A stretch of DNA of 64,000 nucleotides, from the NCBI RefSeq assembly GCF_020723905.1, contig NZ_DYHZ01000004.1, forward strand, positions 62,001 through 126,000, read 5' to 3'. Origin of the DNA: Anaerolinea thermophila (GTDB lineage: Bacteria > Chloroflexota > Anaerolineae > Anaerolineales > Anaerolineaceae). Positions 51,376 to 59,255 of the stretch are shown here, in pieces. The translations under genes and the position numbers were made by a program. The notes beneath the pieces were generated by a model. It worked only from the letters and a program-made list of their open reading frames with translations. It did not search any database and was not told the DNA's origin. Numbering within the stretch: the stretch's first letter is position 1; the number at the start of each line of letters is the position of its first letter.

Positions 51376-52309
51376 CAACAGGGGCGCTTTCGCCCAGCAT
51401 CTGCCGCTGTATCGATTCGCGTTCTACCGTGATAAACCGCCAGAAAGCCGCTCCAGCGCTCCCTGTGGGGTTGAGGCGGTGACGACACATGTAAATTTGC
51501 TGTTCAAAGGTCATCCCCCGCACCCGCACAACCGCCACATTGGGCAGGTATAAATGCCGCAGGACCATGCCAGAAACAAACCCCACCCCCGCCCCCTGCG
51601 AGACAGCAATGGCAATGGCTTCCGAATTGCCCATCCGCAGGACCACCGGCAGGTCGTAGATGTTAAAGCCTCGTTTTGCCAGTTCGCTCTTCACCACGCA
51701 GTACGTACCGGCAGTATCTTCGCGCAGGATGAAACGCTCGCGCGGCAATTCCTCCAGGTCAATCTCCCCTCGCCTCGCCCAGGGATGATTTTCAGGCGCA
51801 ATTAAATGCACCGGATCGGTGAGGAAAGGGAAAAACTCGTAATGGTGGTCAAATTCTTCGATACTGCTGGAAAACGCAAACTGAGCATGACCGCTTTCCA
51901 ACGCTTCCAGCGCAGCAGCGCGGCTCACCACCAGACACTGCGCGCTCACCCGCGGATAGCGGGCAAGGAACTGGCTCAGAATCACCGGCAGGACGTACTT
52001 GCCCGGTGTGGTACTGCAGGCAATGATCAACTGCCCGTTAACCTGATCGCGGCTGGCTTCCACCAGATCGCGGGCGCGAATGTTCAGCGCCACCAGTTGA
52101 TGCGCCACCGGTAGAAAAGCCTGTCCTTCCTCGGTCAACGCCAGTTTGCGTTGCTGACGGTGAAACAACGCCTTGCCCAGTTGCGCTTCCAGCGATTGGA
52201 TGGTCTGCGTGACGGCAGGCTGGGAGAGGTTCAGTTTTCGGGCGGCTTGCGAGAAATTGAGCGTTTCGGCGGCAACGATAAACACCCGTAATTGATGAGG
52301 GTCAAACAT
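51371..52309 (-). CDS. LysR-family transcriptional regulator (CysB/CbbR-like)
   Basis: A 312-residue LysR protein. The N-terminal helix-turn-helix is FSQAARKLNLSQPAVTQTIQSLE; the effector domain follows (LIIACSTTPGKYVLPVIL, PHWARRGEIDL-like segment). It faces away from the cytochrome-rhodanese pair across 147 bases, the usual arrangement for a LysR regulator of a divergent operon. A T-N11-A palindrome (ATAAG-N5-CTTAT) at 52328-52342 is a likely autoregulatory site. ATG 52309 follows GGAGATGGAGG. It may sense a sulfur compound, as CysB does, but this is inference. Confidence 0.88.
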   Translation of the reverse strand: MFDPHQLRVFIVAAETLNFSQAARKLNLSQPAVTQTIQSLEAQLGKALFHRQQRKLALTEEGQAFLPVAHQLVALNIRARDLVEASRDQVNGQLIIACSTTPGKYVLPVILSQFLARYPRVSAQCLVVSRAAALEALESGHAQFAFSSSIEEFDHHYEFFPFLTDPVHLIAPENHPWARRGEIDLEELPRERFILREDTAGTYCVVKSELAKRGFNIYDLPVVLRMGNSEAIAIAVSQGAGVGFVSGMVLRHLYLPNVAVVRVRGMTFEQQIYMCRHRLNPTGSAGAAFWRFITVERESIQRQMLGESAPVV

Positions 52310-52327
52310 ACCTCCATCTCCCTGATA

Positions 52328-52342
52328 ATAAGATTTACTTAT
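52328..52342. promoter_or_regulatory. Candidate LysR binding site
   Basis: ATAAG-ATTTA-CTTAT, matching the T-N11-A rule with 5-bp inverted arms, 19 bases upstream of the LysR start. Confidence 0.5.
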
Positions 52343-52395
52343 CGAATTTTATCACACTTCAAAATAGCAGGATATGACCATTCACACTTACAGAG

Positions 52396-52423
52396 TTGGA
52401 TGAATATCCTTAAAATTGGATGA
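52396..52423 (+). promoter_or_regulatory. Direct repeat upstream of the cytochrome gene
   Basis: TTGGATGA at 52396-52403 and 52416-52423, 20 bases apart, within 60 bases of the start codon; a candidate regulator site. Confidence 0.35.
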
Positions 52424-52456
52424 GATTTGTGAAAAATACCACAAAGGAGAATGCGC

Positions 52457-53815
52457 ATGAGGAACTGGCGTCTCTGGTTAGGACTGGTGGGGTTGACTCT
52501 GGTACTGCTCAGCGGCTGTGCGCGCACAGCGCAGGTTGCCGAGCCCACCGCTCAGCCCACCCCCGAAGTCCCACCCACGGCGATTCCCACACCCACCCCA
52601 AAAGTGGATTACTGTCTGGAATGCCACACCGACAAGGATCGCCTCATTGACACCGCCAAACCCGAGGAAGAGGTCATCTCCGAATCCGAAGGGGCTGGCT
52701 GAGGGGGCGAACTGGCTCCGTTGGAGCCATGGGAAAAGGTGCTGGTCAGCACCGACTTCAAAGAAACCACCCACGGGCGCTTTACCTGCGTGCAGTGCCA
52801 CGGCGGCACGCAATCGCCGGATAAAGACACCGCTCACACCGGTATGGTTGCCGATCCTCTCACCGAGGGCAAGGGGCGCTGTGATCTGTGCCATAAGGAA
52901 ATTACCGAGCAGTACCCCGACAGTTTGCACGCCTCGCTGGCGTCTTACAAAATTTCCATGTATGCCCGCAGTGTGCCGGAGAATCACCCCGCGCTGGATG
53001 AAGCCTACAACAACCACTGCAGCACCTGCCATTCTTCCTGCACCGACTGCCACATCACCCAGCCCCAGCACATGGGCGGTGGTTTCCTGGATGGGCACAA
53101 ATTCGTGAAAACCCCGCCGATGACCCGCACCTGCACGGCATGCCACGGGACGCGCGTGGGCAATGAATACCTTGGCAAGAACGAAGGCATCCCCGGCGAT
53201 ATCCACTTCCGCCAGGGGCGCATGAACTGCGTATCCTGCCACGAAGGCGCCACCCTCCACACCACCCCCGAAGATGCCCGCGGCAACCGCTACTGGGGCG
53301 AGCAAACCCCCGCCTGCGAGGACTGCCATCAGCAGGTTGGCGCATCAGGCGACCCCATTGCTCAGCACGTCCTGCATAAGGATAAACTCCAGTGTCAGGT
53401 ATGCCACTCGGTGCAGTACACCTCGTGCGATGGCTGTCACGTTGCCATCAGCCAGAAAACCGGTAAGCCCTTCTTTAAGACCGAAGCCACTTACCTGACT
53501 TTCTTCATCGGAAAGAACGCCACCGATAACCCCAACCGCCCCTATGAGTACGTGACCGTGCGGCATGTACCGGTGGCGCCCACCAGTTTCCAGTACTACG
53601 GCGAGAACCTCCTGCCGAACTTTAACCTGCGTCCCACCTGGATGTACACCACCCCGCACAACATTCAGCGCAAGACGCCCCAGAATTCGTCCTGTAACAG
53701 TTGTCATGGCAACAGCGAACTGTTCCTGACGGCTGATAAGGTCAAACCGGAAGAGTTGGAAGCCAACCGCAGGGTCATCGTCGAAGAAATCCCTGCACCC
53801 ATTCCGGGACAATAA
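52457..53815 (+). CDS. 11-heme lipoprotein cytochrome c with in-frame TGA (candidate selenoprotein, Sec82)
   Basis: Read through TGA 52700-52702, the gene encodes 452 residues. A lipoprotein signal (LVLLSGC) leads a Pro/Thr-rich linker and 11 CxxCH heme motifs: CLECH, CVQCH, CDLCH, CSTCH, CTDCH, CTACH, CVSCH, CEDCH, CQVCH, CDGCH and CNSCH. The TGA sits between motif 1 and motif 2 in the context ESEGAG-TGA-GGELAPLEPWEKV, with the frame, codon style and heme motifs intact on both sides. A SECIS-like hairpin follows. Sec would thus lie in a GUGG turn on the outer face, possibly as a heme ligand or sulfur carrier. Alternatives are TGG-to-TGA mutation of a Trp or a sequence error. ATG 52457 follows AAAGGAG. 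No named octaheme or nonaheme family fits exactly; electron transfer at the membrane surface is the safe statement. Confidence 0.8.
52700..52729 (+). promoter_or_regulatory. SECIS-like hairpin following in-frame TGA
   Basis: TGGCTCC (52713-52719) and GGAGCCA (52723-52729) pair perfectly around the loop GTT (52720-52722). The loop starts 18 bases after the TGA and begins with G, within the spacing and loop rule known for bacterial SECIS elements. Confidence 0.65.
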
Positions 53816-53842
53816 CACACCATTCTTATCGAGGAGAGAAGT

Positions 53843-55567
53843 ATGTCTCGCAAATTGTCTTTACCGCTTATCGTTCTGGTACTGATAGCGCTGGTATTGA
53901 ACGCCTGCGCTCCCGCCGCAACCCCCACGGTTGCCCCCACCAGTACCACCGCGCCGGTGGTGGTTGAACCCACTGCCACCCCGGAACCCACCGTTGCCCC
54001 CGATGTGGCGGCGCTGTGGAACGATTTGATTGCCAGCCTGCCCGCCGATAAGGGCTATGGACTGGTCTCTGCTGCCAAACTCAATGAGGAACTGGCAGAG
54101 AAAGCCCCCTTCCTGCTGGACGTGCGCGAAGCCGCCGAACTGGAGAAGGACGGCTACATTGAAGGCGCCGTGCACATCCCCGTGCGCCAGGTGCTGGACA
54201 ACCTCGACAAACTGCCCCCCCAGGATCAACCCATCGTGGTCTATTGCGCCTCCGGTCACCGTGGCGCCTTTGTGATGGCATCGCTGAAACTGCTGGGCTA
54301 CACCAATGTGCGCAATCTGGCGGGCGGTCTGGGTGCCTGGAAGAAAGCCGAACTGCCTGTGGTCACCGGCTCCATGCCCGAAGCCCCCAAAGCCGGCACC
54401 GCTCCGGAGATTAAAGATCAGGCGCTGTATGAACTGCTCAAGGGCTTCTTCACCAGCCTGCCCGATGGCTTCTACTCCATCAAAGCCGACAAACTCAACA
54501 CCGAACTGGCAGAAGGCAAAGCCTACAACCTGATTGATGTTCGCCGCGAAGACGAATTCCAGAAGAACGGCTACATTGCGGGCGCCGTCAACCTGCCCAT
54601 GGAAACCCTCTTCGCCAGCCTGGACAAACTGCCCGCCAAAGACGCCCCCATCGTGATCTACTGCGCCTCCGGTCACCGCGGTGCAATTGTCGCCATGGGC
54701 TTGCGCCTGCTGGGCTACACCAACGTCATCAATCTGGTGGGTGGCATCAATGCCTGGAAGGCGGCAGGCTTCCCGCTGGAAGGCGTGGTGGACTGGAACG
54801 CCCTGTGGGGTGACTTCCTCACCAACCTGCCTGAGAATTTCTACACCATCACCGCTGCGAACCTGAACAGCGCTCTGGTGGAGAAAGCCCCCTTCCTGCT
54901 GGACGTGCGCGAAGCCGCCGAACTGGAGAAGGACGGCTACATTGAAGGCGCCGTGCACATCCCCGTGCGCCAGGTGCTGGATAACCTCGACAAACTCCCT
55001 GCCCAGGATCAACCCATCGTGGTCTATTGTGGCTCCGGTCACCGCGGCGCCTTTGTGATGGCGGCACTGCGCTTCCTGGGTTACACCGATGTGGTCAATC
55101 TGGTGGGGGGGCTGAATGCCTGGAAGAAAGCCGAACTGCCTGTGGTTACCGGCTCCATGCCCGAAGCCCCCAAAGCCGGCACCGCCCCGCAGGTGGATGC
55201 CCTGCGCCTGGAAGGGCTGAAAGCCTTCTTTGCCGGTCTGCCTGAGGGCTTTGGCACCATCAAAGCCGGTGATTTGAACGCCGCCCTGGGCGAAGCCACC
55301 AAACCCTTCATTCTGGACGTGCGCACCGAAAAAGAATATACCGAAGACGGGCACATTGAAGGCTCCGTGCACATCCCGATCAATACGTTATGGGCAAATC
55401 TGGACAAACTGCCCGCCAAAGATGCCCGCATTGTCGTGCTGTGCAAATCGGGTCACCGCGGCGCGCTGGCTATGATGGCACTGCGCATGAACGGCTACAC
55501 CGATGTGGTCAACCTGTTGGGCGGCACCAATGCCTGGGTGGCAGCAGAACTCCCGCTGGTGAAGTAA
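53843..55567 (+). CDS. Lipoprotein with four tandem rhodanese domains
   Basis: A 574-residue lipoprotein (lipobox LVLNAC, then a Pro/Thr-rich spacer) with four rhodanese domains. Active loops are CASGHRG (Cys135), CASGHRG (Cys274), CGSGHRG (Cys396) and CKSGHRG (Cys534), so all four nucleophiles are present. Rhodaneses move sulfane sulfur through a Cys persulfide. Domains 1 and 3 are nearly identical at DNA level over about 150 bases, showing recent duplication of a two-domain unit. It starts 27 bases after the cytochrome, behind GAGGAGAG, and the pair ends at a strong terminator. An outer-surface sulfur-transfer role with the cytochrome is likely. Confidence 0.9.
   Translation: MSRKLSLPLIVLVLIALVLNACAPAATPTVAPTSTTAPVVVEPTATPEPTVAPDVAALWNDLIASLPADKGYGLVSAAKLNEELAEKAPFLLDVREAAELEKDGYIEGAVHIPVRQVLDNLDKLPPQDQPIVVYCASGHRGAFVMASLKLLGYTNVRNLAGGLGAWKKAELPVVTGSMPEAPKAGTAPEIKDQALYELLKGFFTSLPDGFYSIKADKLNTELAEGKAYNLIDVRREDEFQKNGYIAGAVNLPMETLFASLDKLPAKDAPIVIYCASGHRGAIVAMGLRLLGYTNVINLVGGINAWKAAGFPLEGVVDWNALWGDFLTNLPENFYTITAANLNSALVEKAPFLLDVREAAELEKDGYIEGAVHIPVRQVLDNLDKLPAQDQPIVVYCGSGHRGAFVMAALRFLGYTDVVNLVGGLNAWKKAELPVVTGSMPEAPKAGTAPQVDALRLEGLKAFFAGLPEGFGTIKAGDLNAALGEATKPFILDVRTEKEYTEDGHIEGSVHIPINTLWANLDKLPAKDARIVVLCKSGHRGALAMMALRMNGYTDVVNLLGGTNAWVAAELPLVK
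54098..55063 (+). repeat. Near-identical internal repeat in the rhodanese gene
   Basis: A stretch of about 150 bases starting at 54098 recurs from 54881 (783 bases, 261 codons apart) with only a few changes, covering the front and active loop of domains 1 and 3. The GSMPEAPKAGTAP linker after each is also repeated. Confidence 0.85.
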
Positions 55568-55590
55568 CGCAGAACCGAAAATAGCCTCTC

Positions 55591-55627
55591 AATCTCCCCG
55601 AAAGGACTCTTTCGGGGAGATTTTTTT
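55591..55627 (+). terminator. Terminator of the cytochrome-rhodanese operon
   Basis: AATCTCCCCGAAAG and CTTTCGGGGAGATT form a perfect 14-bp stem around GACT, followed by T residues. Confidence 0.95.
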
Positions 55628-55694
55628 AAATCTCTTTTCTGGAGCGGTGGTAAAATGTTCTTACTCCATTCATTTCATCCGAAAGAGAATTTCC

Positions 55695-56807
55695 ATGGCA
55701 GACTCAAACGTGACCCGAATGGCACAGGTGCTGGTGGACTACTCCACCGCCATCCAGCCCGGTGATACCGTGCTGATTGAAGCCACCACGCTGGCAGAAG
55801 AACTGGTGCGCGAGGTGTACCGCCGGGTGCTGGAACGCGGTGGGCATCCGCACCTGTTGCTGGCGCTCCCCGATCAGGATGAAATCTTCTACGCCGCGGC
55901 ATCCCGCGACGAGCAACTGGATTTCGTCCCCGCCCTGCATCACTACGCCGCCGAAAACTTCGACGCGCGCATCCGCATCTACTCCGAGGGCAACACCCGC
56001 GGCTTGAACAGCGTCAACCCCGCACGCCAGGCACGCCGCCAGAAAGCCCTCTCGGTGGTTCAGCGGGCAGTTTTCCGCCGCGCCGCCGCCGATCAACTGC
56101 GCTGGGTGAGCACCCTCTTCCCCACCCAGGCATACGCCATGGAAGCCGGTATGGGCTGGCATGAGTACTGCCAGTTCGTCTTCTCCGCCTGCGCGGTGGA
56201 CGGTTCGGTTGCCGACCCGGTTGCCTACTGGCAGGAAGTGGGCAAACAGCAGCAGAAGTTCATCACCGCATTCCAGGGACACGACCGCGTCACCCTGCGC
56301 GGTCCCAACGTGGACCTGACCCTCTCCATTCGCGAGCGGCGCTTCCTCAACTCCTGCGGCATTCACAACATGCCCGACGGCGAAATTTACACCGGTCCGG
56401 TGGAAGATTCGGTAGAGGGCTGGGTGCGCTTCACCTACCCCGCCATTTACGGCGGGCGCGCCGTGGAAGGCGTGGAACTGACCTTCCAGAAGGGTCAGGT
56501 GGTCCGGGCAACCGCACGCACCAACCTTGAATTTCTGGAGCAAACCCTGAACAGCGACCCCGGCGCGCGTTATCTGGGTGAATTTGCCATTGGCACCAAC
56601 TTCCACATCCATCGCTTCACCGGCAACATCCTCTTCGATGAGAAAATTGGCGGCACGTTTCACATGGCGCTGGGCAACAGTTACCCCGAAACAGGCGGAC
56701 GCAACCAGAGCGCCATCCACTGGGACATGATCTGCGACCTGCGCACCGACTCCGAAATCCTGGTGGACGGCGAGGTGGTTTACCGCAACGGAGAGTTTTT
56801 AATCTAG
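55695..56807 (+). CDS. M29 family aminopeptidase (thermophilic aminopeptidase type)
   Basis: A 370-residue metallopeptidase. Core motifs are RGPNVDLTLSI, NMPDGEIYTGPVEDS (Glu metal ligands), LGEFAIGTN and FDEKIGGTFHMALGNSYPETGG (His and Glu ligands), all typical of AmpS/PepS/aminopeptidase T. It removes N-terminal residues in the cytoplasm with two metal ions. It has its own start region after the rhodanese terminator; ATG 55695 follows AAAGAGAA. A longer frame upstream starts in the promoter region (TAAAAT at 55650) and is rejected. Confidence 0.92.
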   Translation: MADSNVTRMAQVLVDYSTAIQPGDTVLIEATTLAEELVREVYRRVLERGGHPHLLLALPDQDEIFYAAASRDEQLDFVPALHHYAAENFDARIRIYSEGNTRGLNSVNPARQARRQKALSVVQRAVFRRAAADQLRWVSTLFPTQAYAMEAGMGWHEYCQFVFSACAVDGSVADPVAYWQEVGKQQQKFITAFQGHDRVTLRGPNVDLTLSIRERRFLNSCGIHNMPDGEIYTGPVEDSVEGWVRFTYPAIYGGRAVEGVELTFQKGQVVRATARTNLEFLEQTLNSDPGARYLGEFAIGTNFHIHRFTGNILFDEKIGGTFHMALGNSYPETGGRNQSAIHWDMICDLRTDSEILVDGEVVYRNGEFLI

Positions 56808-56830
56808 GGTTATCTTTCCTGAAATCAACT

Positions 56831-56860
56831 GAACCTGCCCACAGTGGGGCAGGTTCTTTT
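56831..56860. terminator. Terminator between M29 aminopeptidase and DUF6062 genes
   Basis: GAACCTGCCC and GGGCAGGTTC, 10-bp stem with TTTT; works for the plus-strand gene. Confidence 0.85.
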
Positions 56861-56895
56861 GTTCTTTACAGGAGATGGGGGATGATTCGAGCGTC

Positions 56896-57624
56896 TTAAA
56901 ACTCCGGCAGGTGATGATCGAAACGCTCGGCGGGCAGACCGGTAAACAGCGTCAACACCTTTAACCAGGCGCGGCGCTCCTCGGGCGTCAGCGGTTCTTC
57001 GCGGTATTCCCAGTTTTGCTTGCGGATAAACTCCAGCATCTCGGCGCGGTGCTTTTTGAGACGCTCAAGGGTGTCTTCCAGCACAAAATCGGTGGCGCGC
57101 GGGAAACGATCTCCCGCTTCGTCCATCCAGCCACGCAGATGCTTCAGACAAATCCCATCCGATTGCAGGTAGGCTTCGCGCAGGCGCGAATCGCGCTCCT
57201 CCAGCGCCTGCATGAAACTGGAGAGCACGTTCATCCCCGCCTGTTTCATCTGCTGGCAAACGGGACATTCCACCGCCGGAGCATGTCTGGTGCGCCGGAA
57301 CAGCCCCATCCCCGGAGACATCCTGCGCGCCGTCCGCCGTTTGCGCAGGTCTTCCAGCGTGTTTTCAACCAGCGACTCGTAGATGAGATTCACCCCCAGC
57401 GCCGGACCGCTTCGGGAAAGTTCCATCGCCACCAGCAACCGGGTGTGGGCAGGACAAAACCCGCCTGCACTGCGCACCTCGCGGCGCGTCTGCGGATCAT
57501 TGGTGTGTTCCCACAGCAAATGATCCACGGCGTTCAACGCGGCTTCGTGCTCCAGTCGGCACACCGCACAACCCGGCTTGCGCAGGGCTTCTTCCAACCG
57601 CACCAGCGTCAGAGCAAACGGCAT
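56896..57624 (-). CDS. DUF6062 family protein (Cys-rich)
   Basis: A 242-residue helical protein. Cys pairs occur as CAVCRLEHE, CPAH, CPVCQQM and CLKH, a repeated C-x2-C/H arrangement that looks like two metal sites. The pattern matches the DUF6062 family of Chloroflexota and Firmicutes, whose role is unknown. No membrane segment is seen. ATG 57624 follows AAAGGAG; a longer upstream frame is not supported. It is monocistronic. Confidence 0.75.
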   Translation of the reverse strand: MPFALTLVRLEEALRKPGCAVCRLEHEAALNAVDHLLWEHTNDPQTRREVRSAGGFCPAHTRLLVAMELSRSGPALGVNLIYESLVENTLEDLRKRRTARRMSPGMGLFRRTRHAPAVECPVCQQMKQAGMNVLSSFMQALEERDSRLREAYLQSDGICLKHLRGWMDEAGDRFPRATDFVLEDTLERLKKHRAEMLEFIRKQNWEYREEPLTPEERRAWLKVLTLFTGLPAERFDHHLPEF

Positions 57625-57692
57625 GGGCACTCCTTTAGGGGAATAAACTGAAGCAAATATATCATTTCCTGAGTCGAACAAACGAAAAAGAA

Positions 57693-59252
57693 TTACTCCT
57701 TGAAAAGATTTTCATAAACTGTAATAGCAGGAGTTTGATACACAGGTATCCAATTTGCCTGGACTTCTTTCAGCATTTTTTGGGTTTCTGGAATAACATA
57801 TTGCCCCCAACTGAGAACAATAGTATCGACTATCCAATATCTCGCCTTATGATAATCTGTATCAAAACGCAATCGTTCCTTGGGAATTCCCAGTGGGAAG
57901 TGAACGGTACCTCCCTGGTTTACCGCTATGGAAATTTGATAATCTGTTGAATTTGCATGGATTGCCCATGCAATAGCAGGTGATGCAAGTACCAGATCAT
58001 CAGTTGATACATGGCGATTCACATATTCCGTAACTGCGCGGAATTCATCTAGGGGAATCATCAGCGAGTCAAAATCTGTTGAAAAATGTGTCATCACCTG
58101 TTGAAATAAATTGAATAAACTGCCAAAAAAAGGGAAAATAAAAACAAGCAGTAAACATATTGTAAGGAAGGCTCTGACATAACCCGTTCCAAAACCTGTT
58201 AATCGATTCAACGAGAAAACCTCTAAAATTTTTCCTGGAAAAGACACAATGTATTCAATTCCCCGTGCAGACAAAACCCCTATACCCAAAAAAACGAGAG
58301 GATAATAAGGCAAAAGATAATAAAAACTTTGATACCCCATTGAAACACTTCTCAATAAAATTACAAGAGGAACAAAAAAAGCGGTAAACGATAAAATCGC
58401 TAACCGTTTATTAGACAGCAACAAGAATCCAAACATACCTAAAAGGAGCAAAGGATTTTTATCCAAATCAAAAGCATAAACTACCATTATTCTTCCCAAT
58501 TGCATCACAATCGGAGCATTTATCCTCAAAGAGGTAAATTTCCAGTCAAATAAAAAGGAATCCCCAAATGCCATCCATGATAAAAAAAAATGAAAAAGTA
58601 AGGGCAAAACCAGAATCAAGAAAACCCAACCGCTCTTTTTCCAATTCACCAATATGGCTGTTAAAGCGATGAAGATCAAATACCCGACATAAGCCAGTTC
58701 AATTAGCACCCCAATTGAACCTAAGAAAGCAGCCATTAGAAACCATCTAAATTTATCTGTCTGAATCGCTTTCCATAATAACCAGAAAACCACAACCGTC
58801 AAAGGAGCGAGCAAATTGTAACCGAACCCCATTCGGGAAAATAAAACGGCTTTGGGATCAACGGCTAAAAGAAATGACGCAAGATAAGGCACCAGTGGAA
58901 AATCTTTTGAAAGGATATCCTTAAGACAATAAAATAGCAGGATTACCGTTAAGACCCCCGCAAAGGCTGTGACTGCTCTTAATGTCAGCAAATTTACAGG
59001 GAGAAATCTTGCAAGTATCGTTAAGAGGTGAGGAAAAACGGGCATACGCCCCAGTAACAACAAACTTCCTTGTACTCCCAAGTACTCAGAACGCCCCTTA
59101 ATTAAGTTGTCGACCACATTCAAAATAGTCCCTTCATCAGAATAAATTCCCGGATTGCTTTCCAGTTTGTAGAAACGGGTAAAAACTGCTGCTGCAACAA
59201 TCAATGAAAAAATAAAAATGTGCAGAATTCGTAAAAATTTTCCTGAAACCAT
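57693..59252 (-). CDS. GT-C membrane glycosyltransferase (GT39/ArnT-like), AT-rich
   Basis: A 519-residue protein with about 10-12 hydrophobic helices. The first outer loop has NPGIYSDEGTILN, with the Asp-Glu pair of GT-C enzymes that use lipid-linked sugars. The last 120 residues form a soluble C-terminal domain. Base composition is far more AT-rich than the surrounding genome and codon use is shifted (many AAA, ATT, TTT), a sign of lateral transfer. It follows a second GT-C gene by three bases. The sugar and acceptor are unknown; surface polysaccharide or protein glycosylation is likely. Confidence 0.8.
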   Translation of the reverse strand: MVSGKFLRILHIFIFSLIVAAAVFTRFYKLESNPGIYSDEGTILNVVDNLIKGRSEYLGVQGSLLLLGRMPVFPHLLTILARFLPVNLLTLRAVTAFAGVLTVILLFYCLKDILSKDFPLVPYLASFLLAVDPKAVLFSRMGFGYNLLAPLTVVVFWLLWKAIQTDKFRWFLMAAFLGSIGVLIELAYVGYLIFIALTAILVNWKKSGWVFLILVLPLLFHFFLSWMAFGDSFLFDWKFTSLRINAPIVMQLGRIMVVYAFDLDKNPLLLLGMFGFLLLSNKRLAILSFTAFFVPLVILLRSVSMGYQSFYYLLPYYPLVFLGIGVLSARGIEYIVSFPGKILEVFSLNRLTGFGTGYVRAFLTICLLLVFIFPFFGSLFNLFQQVMTHFSTDFDSLMIPLDEFRAVTEYVNRHVSTDDLVLASPAIAWAIHANSTDYQISIAVNQGGTVHFPLGIPKERLRFDTDYHKARYWIVDTIVLSWGQYVIPETQKMLKEVQANWIPVYQTPAITVYENLFKE

Positions 59253-59255
59253 TTC

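Noticed and set aside
52703-53815. Treating the cytochrome as two separate genes with the second starting at TTG 52721.
   Set aside because: There is no ribosome site before 52721, the second piece would lack a signal for export (needed for c-type heme attachment), and the frame is continuous through the TGA.
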